Shown here in pieces: positions 17,517 through 29,138 of a stretch of DNA of 64,000 bases. The stretch's first letter is position 1. Each line of letters starts with the position of its first letter. The DNA is taken from positions 2,354,448 to 2,418,447 of the forward strand of contig NZ_KI912148.1 in assembly GCF_000517105.1 (NCBI RefSeq), written 5' to 3'. Both the position numbers and the translations under genes were made by a program. The DNA is from Fischerella sp. PCC 9605. Its GTDB lineage: Bacteria; Cyanobacteriota; Cyanobacteriia; Cyanobacteriales; Nostocaceae. The notes beneath the pieces were generated by a model that was given only the letters and a program-made list of their open reading frames with translations, did no database searches and was not told the origin of the DNA.

Positions 17517-19970
17517 CTATTGACTATTGACCAAATAAATTGCCCAAATTGCCATTGCCCGCAGGTAAGTACTGGCACGGAAAGTACCGACAGCAGTGAT
17601 AGCTTCAGGTGTGCGGAATTGTAAACCATTTTCATAAATTTGTCGCACTACAGTTGCTGTCATGTTAATTGCTTCATCCTTCATTCCCATCTGCACCATA
17701 AAGGCCGCTAGACCAAAATTGATTCCTGTCCAGACTTCTAGGGGGTGAGTCGCTTGAGGATTTTCTGGTGAACCGTCGGGACGAAGACCGTTCGCAGCAC
17801 CAAACTGACCATTATGGAACTTGAGAAAGCAAGCATTGTAAACAGTTTTCAGTGCAGACAGAGCGCGATCGCTCGGTACAATATCAGGCAGCCCCAACAA
17901 ACGCGCATAAAATTGTCCGCACAACTGATCTGCCATAACTACATCCGAACCACTGTTACTATCCAGTCGGTAGTATTGTCCATTCCAGAGTTTTTCTTCA
18001 TAGATAGGGCGAGATTGTTCTAACCAAACTTCGTAAATAGATTTTTGTTCTACTAACTCCTCTGTGTTCTCTGCGTCTCCGTGGTTTGTCAACAAAACAT
18101 CACAAATTGCGATCGCAGCTTCTAACGCCGCCAACCATAGCCCACCACAATAAGCACTCACTCCCTGTAACCGCCAGTCGTCAAAAGTTTGATCGGGTGC
18201 ACCGGAATTTTCCGGAATTCCATCACCATCTTTGTCAAAAGTTTTTAGATAGTCGAGGGTTTCCACAATGGCATGCCAACAGTCTGCCAGAAAATTCACA
18301 TCGTCAGCACCTGTGAACAAAAAATCGCGGTATACCTGCAAAACAAAGTCACAACCTAAATCCTTCCACTGGTTACAATCTTGGTAACTGGTATAATTTG
18401 TCTTTTCCCAAACGTGTTCGTTGGGTGCGCCCAAGTCGTGGGGTGTTGCTCCTGCAACCTTACGGACGGCGAAAGGGCTTTCTGCCCCGATAGTGAGATA
18501 GTAGCCAATTACACGAGTATTATTATCACTAGTAGGAATTGCCCGTGCAAAAGCGCGAATGACCGCCTTCTCTAGTTCTGGGAACAACATCAACAGAGCA
18601 AAAGAACCATAAAGCCGCACATCCAGGCTTTCATACCAGCGGTAGTCCAAGCACTCTAGCACCGCAAACTGACCGATAGAGTCCCGTTCACTTGCTGCAC
18701 TCCACAGAGTACCACCAGCAGTGAGGTCGTAAAGCTCATTAAATAAAGCCATTTTGAACCAGTCTGGTAAATCTGCACGGTCGAGAATCGGTTGTTGCCA
18801 TGCTTGAATCTGCGCTTGCCAGGTTTGGTATTGTTGTAGAGCAGTGGATGCGATCGCCCAAGCATTCTTGCCACTACGGCCAAAAAAGTCAGAATATCTG
18901 CGGTAATAATTAATGCCTGCCGCAAATTCCGTTACAGGAAAATCCCAAGCCAGAACAAAGGGAATTTGTAAAGTTTCGCCTGGTTGCAGAGTGAACCGCA
19001 CAGCAAGGGCACTTCCTATCTGTTCTCCTTCAACCGCAGGAGTTTCATCTAGATAATTTGGTAAAGAACCATCTTTTGCAAAGCTTTCCCATAAATCTTC
19101 ACCAGTACCAACCGGATTCCATCGCGAGTGGTAAAATACTTCCAAATTGGGATGTTTGCGCGTAGCAAAGCACCACTGTCCCTCTCCTTCTCGGACAGGT
19201 TCATTAATACCAACACGACCTAAAACACAGCCAATATATTCAGTATTTTCAACTAGTTGATTGAAATTATCTTTGCTTTCTCCCAAGCGCGGCTGGTACT
19301 CATAAACTGGACTACCATCATCCCGCATCCGTACTTCCGGGGATTTCAAGGCATTAGTAAACCAGCCCACCATATTCTGCCAAGAGAGCATAATGCTGAG
19401 AGTTATCGGTGCGTTTGTAGAGTTATGTGCTGTCCACAAAAACACCGCTACAGGATAACTGGTTTCTTGGTAATTATTTGCCCAAATAGGAGAAAAGTGC
19501 TCACAAGTTAACTGGGTTTGATATACCCCTTCATAAATAAACCAACTGCGAGGATAAAGAGCGTGATAGGTTCCAGAGGTATTTTCTGTTTCCTCCCCTC
19601 TCCCCCTCTCCCACTCTCCCCCTGCTTTACTAGCCGGGTACCATTGCCAAGCTGCGAGATTACCATCATCAGGCGGTTGCGTACACAAAGCGTAGGCTTG
19701 AGAAGAAGAACCATCTGACTCAAATACACTGAATTGACAGGCAGAAATATTTTTGAAGGTATGTTCACCACCGTCGACGTGCCACAGATTAAAATCTCCC
19801 CGCGAAGAACGACCAATACAACCTGCACCAAAGCCACCTAAAGGCATTCCATGCCAAGGGCCATCATCAATATTGCTAGCGTAACGGACAGTGTAGGGTT
19901 TGTCCCAGCCTAAACCTATAGGACGATTCCAAGTGCAGGAAGGAATTTGCGGGGAGGATTGATTCGTCAT
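17517..19970 (-). CDS. GH116-family glycosidase (non-lysosomal glucosylceramidase-like)
   Basis: About 817 residues from the ATG at 19970 (MTNQSS); an upstream in-frame ATG at 20033 would add 21 residues unlike the family. GH116 enzymes cleave beta-linked glucose or xylose from lipids or glycans. The N-terminal domain has GMPLGGFGAGCIGRSSRGDF; the C-terminal alpha barrel has RWYESLDVRLYGSF with the nucleophile-type Glu, and APDQTFDDW with the acid/base-type Asp before SAYCGGLWLAALE. Both catalytic residues appear intact. No signal peptide is seen, so it is probably cytoplasmic. Two segments (DNA about 19591-19625 and 18060-18090) are encoded by simple-repeat text otherwise found between genes, giving GEWERGRGEE and HGDAENTEE inserts. 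No partner gene is evident. Confidence 0.87.
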   Translation of the reverse strand: MTNQSSPQIPSCTWNRPIGLGWDKPYTVRYASNIDDGPWHGMPLGGFGAGCIGRSSRGDFNLWHVDGGEHTFKNISACQFSVFESDGSSSQAYALCTQPPDDGNLAAWQWYPASKAGGEWERGRGEETENTSGTYHALYPRSWFIYEGVYQTQLTCEHFSPIWANNYQETSYPVAVFLWTAHNSTNAPITLSIMLSWQNMVGWFTNALKSPEVRMRDDGSPVYEYQPRLGESKDNFNQLVENTEYIGCVLGRVGINEPVREGEGQWCFATRKHPNLEVFYHSRWNPVGTGEDLWESFAKDGSLPNYLDETPAVEGEQIGSALAVRFTLQPGETLQIPFVLAWDFPVTEFAAGINYYRRYSDFFGRSGKNAWAIASTALQQYQTWQAQIQAWQQPILDRADLPDWFKMALFNELYDLTAGGTLWSAASERDSIGQFAVLECLDYRWYESLDVRLYGSFALLMLFPELEKAVIRAFARAIPTSDNNTRVIGYYLTIGAESPFAVRKVAGATPHDLGAPNEHVWEKTNYTSYQDCNQWKDLGCDFVLQVYRDFLFTGADDVNFLADCWHAIVETLDYLKTFDKDGDGIPENSGAPDQTFDDWRLQGVSAYCGGLWLAALEAAIAICDVLLTNHGDAENTEELVEQKSIYEVWLEQSRPIYEEKLWNGQYYRLDSNSGSDVVMADQLCGQFYARLLGLPDIVPSDRALSALKTVYNACFLKFHNGQFGAANGLRPDGSPENPQATHPLEVWTGINFGLAAFMVQMGMKDEAINMTATVVRQIYENGLQFRTPEAITAVGTFRASTYLRAMAIWAIYLVNSQ

Positions 19971-20404
19971 TGCCTGAATTGACAGCTTGCAGTCACGATA
20001 AAGAAGACTAGCGCGATGTGTAACTTTTCTCAAGTTGTCTGTGAAACATGTATCCTGCCAATAGATCTATCAAAAATAAGCAGGATGCTCGCTTCTATTG
20101 GAACTCAACTACTACAGTAACTATGTTTATTGTTAGGAAACTTACACTAGTCCTTTGGTGGTGCAATCCTAAACAATAAATTTCCTTCGTGTCTTGGTGT
20201 CTTGGTGGTGAAGAAAATAAATTTTATTTAACCACTAAGACACTAAGACACCAAGTCTAATCAGAAAAACCAGGTTTTGGGGTTAATAACCAAAGTCCGT
20301 TAAAACGGACTAAAACTAAGATTATTAGCCGATTTTAACTGGCTGAGCTATGAGCCAGCGAATTAATTGAGGAATAATGAAATAACCCTAAGATTTATTT
20401 AGAT
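19971..20404. repeat. Intergenic region with inverted simple repeats
   Basis: Positions 20190-20254 hold CTTGGTGTCTTGGTGGT and its near complement ACCACTAAGACACTAAGAC, forming a large hairpin. AGTCCGT/ACGGACT pairs at 20294-20311. GGCTGAGCTATGAGCCAGCG text follows at about 20340. All are repeat types I recognise between genes of filamentous cyanobacteria. No gene seen. Confidence 0.65.
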
Positions 20405-20950
20405 TTATTTCAAATCAAGTAATCCTTCTTCCTTCAACTTGGGATTAAAACGAATTTGCGTTTGCAAACCTCGACCTTCTAACACTTTTAAAATCTCTGC
20501 CTCCACTCTTCGCGCTACATTTTTAATAATTTTGATTTTTGCCATTTCATCATTAGCAGGATTTTCATAATTTGCCTGTTCTTCTGCCGTCATTACTGCT
20601 TTAGCATTTATTGGCTGCGTCCATTTTTCCTTATCATCACCATTTCCCACAGGCACACTGACATTTTCTTCAATCCACGCCTTCTCAATATTTTCTAAAA
20701 CTGTGCGGCTGGGGCGTTCAATCGTTTGGACTTTCACCCAATAACATTTTTGTGGTTGACGCACTAAGTGCTGCTTGAGACTGAGATAGACATCGCGAGA
20801 ATATCCCACATATTGCAGTACTTGTTTTTGGTCAAAAATCGCGTATACTCCAATTTTTCCTTGCAGTTGTTCAGGTAATTGCCCGTCTTCATCAATGTAG
20901 GCAATATATTCTAGACTTGCTAAAGGAGGAATATTTGTTTCAGTGGTCAT
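20405..20950 (-). CDS. GIY-YIG domain protein
   Basis: 181 residues from ATG 20950 (MTTETN); an upstream ATG at 21028 gives an extra 26 residues that look non-coding. The GIY-YIG core is at about residues 33-65 of the short form: GVYAIFD, then QYVGYSRDV, followed by a Tyr/Arg/Glu-containing helix region (IERPSRTVLENIEKAWIEEN). This fold cuts DNA or RNA in many contexts. Small stand-alone GIY-YIG proteins are common in cyanobacteria, with no assigned role. The rest is charged and helical. It lies 114 bp from a small gene upstream on the same strand and may share its transcript. Confidence 0.8.
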   Translation of the reverse strand: MTTETNIPPLASLEYIAYIDEDGQLPEQLQGKIGVYAIFDQKQVLQYVGYSRDVYLSLKQHLVRQPQKCYWVKVQTIERPSRTVLENIEKAWIEENVSVPVGNGDDKEKWTQPINAKAVMTAEEQANYENPANDEMAKIKIIKNVARRVEAEILKVLEGRGLQTQIRFNPKLKEEGLLDLK

Positions 20951-21064
20951 AAATTTAGTTCTATAGTTATAATTGAAAAAACTAGTAAATAAGCCCGTAT
21001 AGACGGATTGAATTGTATTTCTCGCCAAACTTTTATTCTGAATGAGAGAGTTTTATATTCGCGC

Positions 21065-21388
21065 TTATCCTATTTTTCTATAAATCGCACAAAGCCGACT
21101 AGGCTGGAAGATTTTAGCTATAAACATGAAATTAAGTGGTACGTTAACAATGACATACTCATTAGATTCATGATATTTTTCAAATTCTGCTGGCATTCCT
21201 TTAGGAGTAGCTGTACTGTAAGGAACTGGTTGAAAAAGTAATTCTGTAAACTCTACCTTTTCACAGTGCAAATTTCTACAAATTTGATTTAAAAATGTTT
21301 CACCAGCCAATAATTTAAAGAGGTTTTCTTTTGCTTGTGGTTCAAGATTAAAATTGCCGTCGAAATTCTCAATAATTCTCAGAGTCAT
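21065..21388 (-). CDS. Small hypothetical protein
   Basis: 107 residues, not recognised. It has normal amino-acid use, with an acidic N-terminal half and a C-terminal half containing PKGMPAEFEKYHESNEYVIV. Two Cys (in NQICRNLHCEK) are close together. There is no signal peptide or membrane helix. It is upstream of the GIY-YIG gene in the same direction. It looks coding because of its balanced composition, but I cannot assign a function. Confidence 0.55.
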   Translation of the reverse strand: MTLRIIENFDGNFNLEPQAKENLFKLLAGETFLNQICRNLHCEKVEFTELLFQPVPYSTATPKGMPAEFEKYHESNEYVIVNVPLNFMFIAKIFQPSRLCAIYRKIG

Positions 21389-21912
21389 TTTCTTTACAGG
21401 TAGTTACGATCTACTTCAGATATTTAAAGAGCTAGCGGTAGGGAACAATGTCGTGTTCCCACTCAAGGTTACTAAAAAAACCACATTAAATTAGACTATT
21501 GGATTGCGTGACTATTGTCAGCAGGGAACAGCTGCTCTCTCAAATTAAGAATCGTGAATATAAACCTTGTTGGGGAGTAGAAGAAGAAAGAGCAGAGTAG
21601 GGATAGTGCCTTCTGCAAAGGTCGAGAGTGAGATGGAGAAGTATAGGGAGTAAGCTAAGTAGTTAGTTTATAACAACCAAGCATTGTACTGCCCGGTTTA
21701 GCTATGATATTTGTGGGCGTCAATGACAGGAGATTTATTGAAACCCATTTACAATATCTATATATCCATATATTTATGTTGCCCTGCCTAAATGTAGGCT
21801 GGAAAACCAAGGCGCGAAATTTTTTTCAGGAATCCTAACATTGGTGTTCTAGATGCTATATTAGTAAGTCTAGTAGTGTGTGTACATATTTATAGTCTTT
21901 CTGGAATTGACT
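21389..21912. other. Intergenic region upstream of rpsT
   Basis: No gene or strong structure seen. It contains some G-rich simple text at 21560-21650. The rpsT promoter is presumably near 21840-21880, where a TATATT box occurs. Confidence 0.45.
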
Positions 21913-22215
21913 GTGGCGAATACAAAGTCTGCTCTCAAGCGCGCCAAAATCGCAGAACGCAATCGTTTGCGTAATAAAGCTTATAAATCAGCAGTAAAAA
22001 CGCTGATGAAGAAGTACTTTGCTGCAGTAGAAACCTATGCAGCTAATCCAAGCCCTGAATCAAAGCAAGAAGTCATGACTCGGATGTCGGAAGCTTACAG
22101 CAAAATTGATCGGGCTGTGAAGCGAGGTGTCCTCCATCCCAACAACGGAGCCAGAAAAAAATCTAGATTAGCTCAAAGACTAAAAGCCCATACACAACCA
22201 GCAGCAACTGCATAA
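21913..22215 (+). CDS. rpsT: 30S ribosomal protein S20
   Basis: 100 residues starting at GTG 21913 ([10 protein letters not shown]); an in-frame upstream ATG at 21880 would add 11 hydrophobic residues not seen in S20. S20 binds the 5' domain of 16S rRNA during 30S assembly. Typical features: very basic, all helical, [17 protein letters not shown] start, KKYFAAVET middle, and the conserved [15 protein letters not shown] segment. It is followed after 84 bp of GTCATTA-type repeats by the TatD gene, a common order in cyanobacteria upstream of rpoB. Confidence 0.95.
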   Translation: MANTKSALKRAKIAERNRLRNKAYKSAVKTLMKKYFAAVETYAANPSPESKQEVMTRMSEAYSKIDRAVKRGVLHPNNGARKKSRLAQRLKAHTQPAATA

Positions 22216-22299
22216 TAGTCAATCGTCATTAGTCATTAGTCATTAGTCATTGGCTAAAGACTATTGACAGTGACAAGTGACAAATGACCAAGGACAAAG

Positions 22300-23085
22300 A
22301 TGCAGCTTATTGACACCCACGTTCATATCAACTTTGACGTTTTCCAGTCAGATATAGAAATAGTGCGATCGCGATGGCAAGAAGCAGGTGTAGTGCATTT
22401 AGTACACTCCTGCGTTGAGCCAAGTGAATTTTCTAGCATCCAAGCACTAGCTCATCGTTTTCCCGAAATTAGCTTTGCTGTAGGATTGCATCCGTTGGAT
22501 GCGGATCAATGGAATAGCCAAACAGCAGATGAAATCAAATCTTTAGCTCGTTCCGATCCCAAAGTAGTGGCAATTGGGGAGATAGGGTTAGATTTTTACA
22601 AAGCCAACAACAATGAGCAGCAGCACATGGCATTCGAGGCGCAATTAAGCGTAGCCGCTGAACTCAACTTACCAGTGATTATCCACAGCCGTAATGCTGC
22701 GGCAGAAATAAGGGAAGTGCTGGGAAAATGGAAAAACTTGAAAGGAGAGAGTGTACGAGGTGTGATGCACTGCTGGGGTGGAACACCAGAAGAAATTCAA
22801 TGGTTTGTGGACTTAGGCTTTTACATCAGCTTTAGCGGTACCGTTACCTTTAAAAACGCCAAGCCGATCCAAGAGTCAGCCGCGATAGTCAGAAGCGATC
22901 GCCTGTTAATTGAAACAGACTGTCCTTTTCTGGCTCCGGTTCCCAAACGGGGTACCAAGCGCAACGAGCCAGCCTACGTTCGCTATGTAGCTGAGCAAGT
23001 AGCGCGCCTACGGGGAGAGACACCGGAAGCAATTGCGGCTCTCACTACCCAGAACGCTTGCGAACTATTTGGTTTGGAAATATAA
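22300..23085 (+). CDS. TatD-family metal-dependent deoxyribonuclease
   Basis: 261 residues, the usual TatD length. The metal-binding set of the amidohydrolase barrel is visible: DTHVHI (residues 4-9), [22 protein letters not shown] and [12 protein letters not shown]. These enzymes are 3'-5' DNA exonucleases linked to repair of damaged ends; the natural substrate here is not known. It lies between rpsT and rpoB on the same strand, but 668 bp before rpoB, so cotranscription with rpoB is doubtful. Confidence 0.93.
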   Translation: MQLIDTHVHINFDVFQSDIEIVRSRWQEAGVVHLVHSCVEPSEFSSIQALAHRFPEISFAVGLHPLDADQWNSQTADEIKSLARSDPKVVAIGEIGLDFYKANNNEQQHMAFEAQLSVAAELNLPVIIHSRNAAAEIREVLGKWKNLKGESVRGVMHCWGGTPEEIQWFVDLGFYISFSGTVTFKNAKPIQESAAIVRSDRLLIETDCPFLAPVPKRGTKRNEPAYVRYVAEQVARLRGETPEAIAALTTQNACELFGLEI

Positions 23086-23752
23086 AAGTGTGTCTATTAT
23101 GTCTTTTATATATCAATTTGAGCTTGTTTGAAAAATTAAAGTTTGTAGGAGGACAAAAATATGCTAATATTATACCCTCCAAAATATGTTGACTTGCGCC
23201 ATAATGTTTAAGGAGGCAAATACGAACTTCTCTGCTTTGATTGCAATACTGTTCACTTGCGTATCCTCCTATCTCTACAAACGATGCCATAAATCTACGA
23301 CTGCCCACTTATCACTGAGGTAGACCTGGGTTTTGGCTCGAATATTAAAGCTATAAAAATTTATAAACGAAATTTTCTTGTGGAACCACCCGCTAACATC
23401 AAGCTACACCGATAAACAGCAGGCTGAAGAGATCGCTCTCTCAGTTCTCAGTATTAGGATATCATCACTCAGGGTTGTAAAGATAGCAAAGTCTATGAAG
23501 GCAACGGTAAAAGAGCCGCGTGGGTAAACTAACGCGGTTTTTGGAGGGAGAAGTTGAGGAGAGCAAAACACATTCCGGTAAAGCTGAACCATATATTCTG
23601 GGGGAATCGGCAAATTAGGGCAATTGCCCTATTGCCAAAATGGCTCTTTCCAGGTTTAATTGCTCCGTTTGCCTGAAAGAGCACCCAGCAGGTGGTGTAA
23701 GGAGAAGTTCCCACACACCCACAAGTTTAACCAGGTTGACAAAGGTAGAGGC
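23086..23752. other. Upstream and leader region of rpoB
   Basis: 667 bp with no credible gene. The half nearest rpoB (23400-23752) is GC-richer than the first and is likely the 5' leader; it holds a terminator-like hairpin at 23516-23542 about 210 nt before the start codon. Confidence 0.5.
23516..23542 (+). terminator. Terminator or attenuator hairpin in the rpoB leader
   Basis: CCGCG (23516-23520) and CGCGG (23533-23537) enclose a 12-nt loop and are followed directly by TTTTT. It could end an upstream transcript or attenuate rpoB-rpoC1-rpoC2 transcription. Confidence 0.45.
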
Positions 23753-26700
23753 ATGACTAACGACACAATTATGGAACCCGCCTTTTTGTTGCCCGACTTG
23801 ATTGAAATCCAGCGTTCTAGTTTTCGTTGGTTTCTAGAAGAAGGGCTAATCGAAGAACTTAACTCCTTTAGTCCAATTACTGACTACACTGGCAAACTCG
23901 AGCTGCACTTTCTGGGTCAGAACTACAAGCTGAAGGAGCCAAAGTACGACGTTGATGAAGCAAAGCGGCGGGATAGCACTTATGCCGTGCAAATGTATGT
24001 ACCCACACGTTTGATCAACAAAGAAACGGGGGAAATCAAAGAGCAAGAAGTATTTATTGGGGATTTGCCTCTGATGACAGAGCGCGGCACATTTATCATT
24101 AACGGTGCCGAGCGGGTAATTGTCAACCAGATAGTGCGATCGCCAGGAGTATACTACAAATCTGAAATTGACAAAAACGGACGGCGTACTTATTCAGCTA
24201 GTTTAATTCCTAACCGGGGAGCTTGGCTAAAATTTGAAACAGACCGTAACGACTTAGTGTGGGTACGCATCGACAAAACCCGCAAACTGTCGGCACAGGT
24301 GCTGCTGAAAGCATTGGGACTGTCAGATAACGAAATCTTTGACGCCCTACGCCACCCCGAGTACTTCCAAAAAACTATCGAAAAAGAAGGGCAATTTTCC
24401 GAAGAAGAAGCCCTGATGGAGTTGTATCGCAAACTGCGTCCGGGTGAACCACCCACAGTTCTAGGCGGACAACAGCTCCTCGACTCTCGTTTTTTCGATC
24501 CCAAACGCTACGACTTGGGGCGAGTGGGACGGTACAAGCTCAACAAGAAACTGCGCCTGCAAGTACCAGAAACAATGCGGGTACTCACCCCCCAAGATAT
24601 CTTGGCAGCAGTCGATTACCTCATCAACCTCGAATACGACATTGGCAACACAGACGATATCGACCACCTCGGTAATCGCCGAGTCAGAAGTGTGGGCGAA
24701 TTGCTGCAAAACCAAGTCCGAGTTGGTTTAAACCGTTTGGAACGGATTATTCGCGAACGGATGACTGTATCCGATGCTGAGGTTTTGACTCCTGCTTCTC
24801 TGGTCAACCCCAAACCATTGGTAGCGGCAATTAAAGAATTCTTTGGCTCCAGCCAATTGTCGCAGTTCATGGATCAGACCAACCCCTTAGCAGAATTGAC
24901 CCACAAACGCCGTCTTTCTGCCCTTGGCCCTGGTGGTTTGACCCGCGAACGCGCTGGCTTTGCCGTGCGGGATATCCACCCTTCCCACTACGGACGCATT
25001 TGCCCGATTGAAACACCAGAAGGGCCCAACGCTGGTTTGATTGGTTCGTTGGCAACTCATGCACGGGTGAATCAGTATGGCTTTTTGGAAACTCCTTTCC
25101 GTCCTGTCGAAAATGGGCGTCTTAGGTATGACTTGCCACCAGTGTACATGACCGCCGATGAAGAAGACGACTTCCGGGTAGCGGCTGGAGATGCGCCTAT
25201 TGATGAAAATGGCCACCTCATGGGGCCTGAAGTACCAGTACGCTATCGCCAGGAATTCTCCACCACAACACCGGAACAAGTAGACTATGTCGCAGTTTCC
25301 CCCGTACAAATTGTGTCGGTGGCTACGAGCATGATTCCATTCTTGGAGCATGACGACGCTAACCGCGCTCTCATGGGGTCAAACATGCAGCGGCAGGCAG
25401 TACCCCTACTCAAACCAGAGCGTCCTTTAGTAGGTACGGGCTTAGAAGCTCAGGGAGCGAGGGACTCTGGGATGGTGATTGTATCGCGCACTGATGGGGA
25501 TGTGGTCTATGTAGATGCCACTAAGATTCGGGTGCGTCCGCGCCTACGTCCAGGTGAGGAAAACTCCAAGTCCGCCTCTGCTGAAATTGAGTACACCCTG
25601 TCCAAGTATCAGCGCTCTAACCAAGACACCTGTCTCAACCAAAAACCCCTCGTCCGCATCGGCGAACGGGTTGTTGCTGGCCAAGTGCTCGCAGATGGCT
25701 CTTCTACAGAGGGCGGAGAATTGGCACTGGGACAGAATATTGTCATCGCTTACATGCCTTGGGAAGGCTACAACTACGAAGACGCGATTTTGATTTCTGA
25801 AAGATTGGTACAGGATGATATCTATACCTCCATTCACATTGAAAAATATGAAATAGAGGCCAGACAAACCAAACTGGGACCAGAAGAAATCACCAGAGAA
25901 ATTCCCAACGTCGGTGAAGACGCTTTGCGAAACTTGGATGAACAGGGAATCATCCGCATTGGTGCTTGGGTAGAAGCCGGAGATATTCTGGTTGGTAAAG
26001 TCACTCCCAAGGGTGAATCCGACCAACCACCAGAAGAAAAACTGCTACGGGCAATCTTCGGTGAAAAAGCACGGGATGTACGGGATAACTCCTTGCGCGT
26101 ACCCAACGGTGAAAAAGGACGCGTCGTTGACGTGCGGATCTTTACCCGCGAACAAGGTGACGAACTGCCACCGGGAGCCAACATGGTAGTGCGGGTATAT
26201 GTAGCCCAGAAGCGTAAAATCCAAGTTGGTGACAAAATGGCGGGACGCCACGGCAACAAGGGGATTATTTCCAAGATATTGCCGATGGAAGATATGCCGT
26301 ATTTGCCCGATGGTTCGCCAGTAGACATCGTACTCAATCCCCTAGGCGTGCCTAGCCGGATGAACGTCGGACAGGTATTTGAGTGTCTGTTGGGTTGGGC
26401 TGGTCACATCATGGGAGTGCGGTTTAAGATTACGCCTTTTGACGAAATGTACGGTCAAGAGGCGTCCCGCACCATTGTGCATGGCAAGTTGCAAGAAGCA
26501 CGGGACGAAACCGGCAAAAAATGGGTATTTAACCCAGATGACCCAGGCAAAATCATGGTGTATGACGGTCGTACGGGCGAACCCTTTGACCGACCAGTGA
26601 CTGTGGGTGTGGCTTACATGCTGAAACTGGTACACCTAGTAGACGACAAAATCCACGCCCGTTCCACTGGCCCATACTCCTTGGTTACTCAGCAGCCCTT

Positions 26701-27079
26701 GGGTGGTAAGGCACAGCAAGGCGGCCAGCGGTTTGGAGAAATGGAAGTGTGGGCATTGGAGGCCTTTGGTGCAGCTTACACCTTGCAGGAATTGCTCACA
26801 GTTAAGTCTGATGATATGCAGGGGCGAAACGAAGCACTCAATGCGATCGTTAAAGGCAAAGCAATTCCTCGACCAGGAACGCCAGAGTCTTTTAAGGTGT
26901 TGATGCGAGAATTGCAGTCTTTAGGATTGGACATTGCTGTTCATAAGGTGGAAACCCAAACAGATGGCAGTACCGTAGATGTGGAAGTTGATTTGATGGC
27001 AGACAATAGTGCCCGTCGCACACCTCCACGCCCAACTTATGAATCTTTGAGCCGCGAGTCGCTGGAAGAAGAAGAGTAA
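23753..27079 (+). CDS. rpoB: RNA polymerase beta subunit
   Basis: 1108 residues from ATG 23753 (MTNDTIMEP), which follows AAAGGTAGAGG; the frame is open further upstream but the earlier part is not RpoB-like. RpoB forms half of the active-site cleft. Conserved blocks include [11 protein letters not shown], the rifampicin-region [36 protein letters not shown] and the C-terminal [18 protein letters not shown]. It is the first gene of rpoB-rpoC1-rpoC2. The 181-bp spacer to rpoC1 is filled with ATTATGA-type repeats. The shorter length than enterobacterial RpoB is normal for cyanobacteria. Confidence 0.98.
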   Translation: MTNDTIMEPAFLLPDLIEIQRSSFRWFLEEGLIEELNSFSPITDYTGKLELHFLGQNYKLKEPKYDVDEAKRRDSTYAVQMYVPTRLINKETGEIKEQEVFIGDLPLMTERGTFIINGAERVIVNQIVRSPGVYYKSEIDKNGRRTYSASLIPNRGAWLKFETDRNDLVWVRIDKTRKLSAQVLLKALGLSDNEIFDALRHPEYFQKTIEKEGQFSEEEALMELYRKLRPGEPPTVLGGQQLLDSRFFDPKRYDLGRVGRYKLNKKLRLQVPETMRVLTPQDILAAVDYLINLEYDIGNTDDIDHLGNRRVRSVGELLQNQVRVGLNRLERIIRERMTVSDAEVLTPASLVNPKPLVAAIKEFFGSSQLSQFMDQTNPLAELTHKRRLSALGPGGLTRERAGFAVRDIHPSHYGRICPIETPEGPNAGLIGSLATHARVNQYGFLETPFRPVENGRLRYDLPPVYMTADEEDDFRVAAGDAPIDENGHLMGPEVPVRYRQEFSTTTPEQVDYVAVSPVQIVSVATSMIPFLEHDDANRALMGSNMQRQAVPLLKPERPLVGTGLEAQGARDSGMVIVSRTDGDVVYVDATKIRVRPRLRPGEENSKSASAEIEYTLSKYQRSNQDTCLNQKPLVRIGERVVAGQVLADGSSTEGGELALGQNIVIAYMPWEGYNYEDAILISERLVQDDIYTSIHIEKYEIEARQTKLGPEEITREIPNVGEDALRNLDEQGIIRIGAWVEAGDILVGKVTPKGESDQPPEEKLLRAIFGEKARDVRDNSLRVPNGEKGRVVDVRIFTREQGDELPPGANMVVRVYVAQKRKIQVGDKMAGRHGNKGIISKILPMEDMPYLPDGSPVDIVLNPLGVPSRMNVGQVFECLLGWAGHIMGVRFKITPFDEMYGQEASRTIVHGKLQEARDETGKKWVFNPDDPGKIMVYDGRTGEPFDRPVTVGVAYMLKLVHLVDDKIHARSTGPYSLVTQQPLGGKAQQGGQRFGEMEVWALEAFGAAYTLQELLTVKSDDMQGRNEALNAIVKGKAIPRPGTPESFKVLMRELQSLGLDIAVHKVETQTDGSTVDVEVDLMADNSARRTPPRPTYESLSRESLEEEE

Positions 27080-27260
27080 AAGTAATGATGAATTATGAAT
27101 GATGAATTAGGAAATGAGGAAACTCTTTTTGCATAATTCATACTTCATAATTCATAATTTCCACAATTGAATACCTTGAATAACGCGACAACAAAAGGTC
27201 GCATTGCTGGGGAAGAAGCTCCTTTCATAACTCATAATTCATAATTCATAATTTCGAGAG
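27080..27260. repeat. Repeat-filled spacer between rpoB and rpoC1
   Basis: TGAATTATGAATGATGAATT on the left (about 27089-27110) faces TCATAATTCATAATTTCC on the right (about 27145-27162), able to fold into a hairpin in the mRNA. Further TCATAATTCATAATTCATAA copies lie at 27233-27252, just before the rpoC1 start. Confidence 0.75.
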
Positions 27261-29138
27261 ATGAGACACGCCCAAACTAATCAGTTTGACTACGTTAAAA
27301 TCGGCTTGGCATCACCAGAACGCATACGAGTATGGGGCGAAAGAACATTGCCCAACGGTCAGGTAGTCGGTGAAGTTACTAAGCCAGAAACGATTAACTA
27401 CCGAACTCTTAAACCAGAGATGGATGGTTTGTTCTGCGAGCGCATCTTTGGCCCGGCTAAAGATTGGGAATGCCATTGCGGAAAGTATAAAAGAGTACGG
27501 CACCGGGGAATTGTTTGCGAACGCTGTGGTGTGGAAGTCACCGAATCGCGAGTACGTCGCCACCGCATGGGCTATATTAAACTCGCCGCACCTGTAGCTC
27601 ACGTTTGGTACCTCAAAGGTATTCCCAGTTATATTTCCATTCTGCTGGATATGCCCCTGCGGGATGTAGAGCAAATTGTGTATTTCAATTCCTATGTTGT
27701 TCTTAGTCCAGGTAATGCCGAAACCTTAAGTTATAAACAGCTACTCAGTGAAGACCAGTGGCTAGAAATTGAAGACCAGATTTACAGCGAAGATTCTACT
27801 TTGCAAGGTGTAGAAGTAGGCATTGGTGCAGAAGCTTTGCTGCGCCTACTAGCTGATATTAACCTCGAACAAGAAGCGGAAACTCTGCGGGAAGAGATCA
27901 CTACCGCCAAAGGTCAAAAACGAGCGAAGCTAATTAAGCGCTTGCGGGTAATCGACAACTTTATCGCCACCGGTTCCAAACCAGAGTGGATGGTAATGAC
28001 AGTAATTCCCGTAATTCCGCCGGACTTGCGCCCAATGGTACAGCTCGATGGTGGACGGTTTGCAACCAGCGATTTGAACGATTTGTATCGCCGGGTAATT
28101 AATCGTAATAACCGTCTAGCACGTTTGCAAGAAATTTTAGCTCCCGAGATTATCGTCCGCAATGAAAAGCGGATGCTGCAAGAAGCAGTAGACGCCTTGA
28201 TTGATAATGGTCGGCGCGGACGGACAGTGGTAGGAGCAAATAACCGACCGCTGAAGTCTTTGTCAGACATCATTGAAGGTAAACAAGGGCGTTTCCGGCA
28301 GAACTTGCTGGGTAAACGGGTAGACTACTCCGGACGTTCTGTAATTGTAGTGGGGCCAAAGCTGAACATTCACCAATGCGGTTTGCCACGGGAAATGGCG
28401 ATTGAGCTATTCCAGCCTTTCGTGATTCACCGTTTGATTCGCAGCGGCATGGTAAACAATATTAAAGCCGCGAAAAAGCTGATTTCACGATCTGACCCAA
28501 GTGTTTGGGATGTGCTGGAAGAGGTGATTGAAGGGCACCCAGTTTTGCTCAATCGTGCTCCTACCTTGCACCGTTTGGGTATTCAAGCTTTTGAACCAAT
28601 TTTAGTGGAAGGAAGAGCCATCCAGCTACACCCATTGGTATGTCCGGCGTTTAACGCTGACTTTGACGGCGACCAAATGGCGGTACACGTACCGTTGTCT
28701 CTAGAATCACAAGCTGAGGCGCGGTTGTTGATGTTGGCTTCTAACAATATTTTGTCTCCAGCTACAGGTAAGCCAATCATCACACCCAGCCAAGATATGG
28801 TGTTAGGGTCATATTACTTAACCGCAGAAAACCCTCATGCTAAAAAGGGTGCGGGACGGTATTTTGCCTCTCTAGATGACGTAATTATGGCTTACGAGCA
28901 GGATCAAATTGACCTGCACGCCTATATCTATGTCCGCTATGACGGTGAAGTCGAGTCAGACCAAGCAGACAACGAGCCACAAGAAGTCATCGAAAATGGC
29001 GATGGTAGCCGAACCAAGCTATATAAATACCGTCGAGTTAGAGAAGACGCTCAGGGAAATTTAGTTTCTCAGTATATATACACAACACCAGGTCGTGTAA
29101 TTTACAATAAAGCGATTCAGGAAGCGCTAGCAAGTTAG
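27261..29138 (+). CDS. rpoC1: RNA polymerase gamma subunit (N-terminal part of beta-prime)
   Basis: 625 residues, the size of cyanobacterial and plastid RpoC1, which corresponds to the N-terminal half of bacterial beta-prime. The zinc-binding Cys set is in [10 protein letters not shown] and [11 protein letters not shown]. The catalytic Mg-binding motif NADFDGD is intact at residues 465-471, making this the subunit that holds the active-site metal. [17 protein letters not shown] block is also present. The split from rpoC2 is a cyanobacterial/plastid hallmark. The spacer to rpoC2 (29139-29282) carries TTAGTTGTTAGTT and its complement plus GC-rich repeat text. Confidence 0.98.
   Translation: MRHAQTNQFDYVKIGLASPERIRVWGERTLPNGQVVGEVTKPETINYRTLKPEMDGLFCERIFGPAKDWECHCGKYKRVRHRGIVCERCGVEVTESRVRRHRMGYIKLAAPVAHVWYLKGIPSYISILLDMPLRDVEQIVYFNSYVVLSPGNAETLSYKQLLSEDQWLEIEDQIYSEDSTLQGVEVGIGAEALLRLLADINLEQEAETLREEITTAKGQKRAKLIKRLRVIDNFIATGSKPEWMVMTVIPVIPPDLRPMVQLDGGRFATSDLNDLYRRVINRNNRLARLQEILAPEIIVRNEKRMLQEAVDALIDNGRRGRTVVGANNRPLKSLSDIIEGKQGRFRQNLLGKRVDYSGRSVIVVGPKLNIHQCGLPREMAIELFQPFVIHRLIRSGMVNNIKAAKKLISRSDPSVWDVLEEVIEGHPVLLNRAPTLHRLGIQAFEPILVEGRAIQLHPLVCPAFNADFDGDQMAVHVPLSLESQAEARLLMLASNNILSPATGKPIITPSQDMVLGSYYLTAENPHAKKGAGRYFASLDDVIMAYEQDQIDLHAYIYVRYDGEVESDQADNEPQEVIENGDGSRTKLYKYRRVREDAQGNLVSQYIYTTPGRVIYNKAIQEALAS

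Noticed and set aside
23045..23308. 87-codon minus-strand frame overlapping the end of the TatD gene
   Set aside because: Antisense to a certain gene, with no signal for translation.
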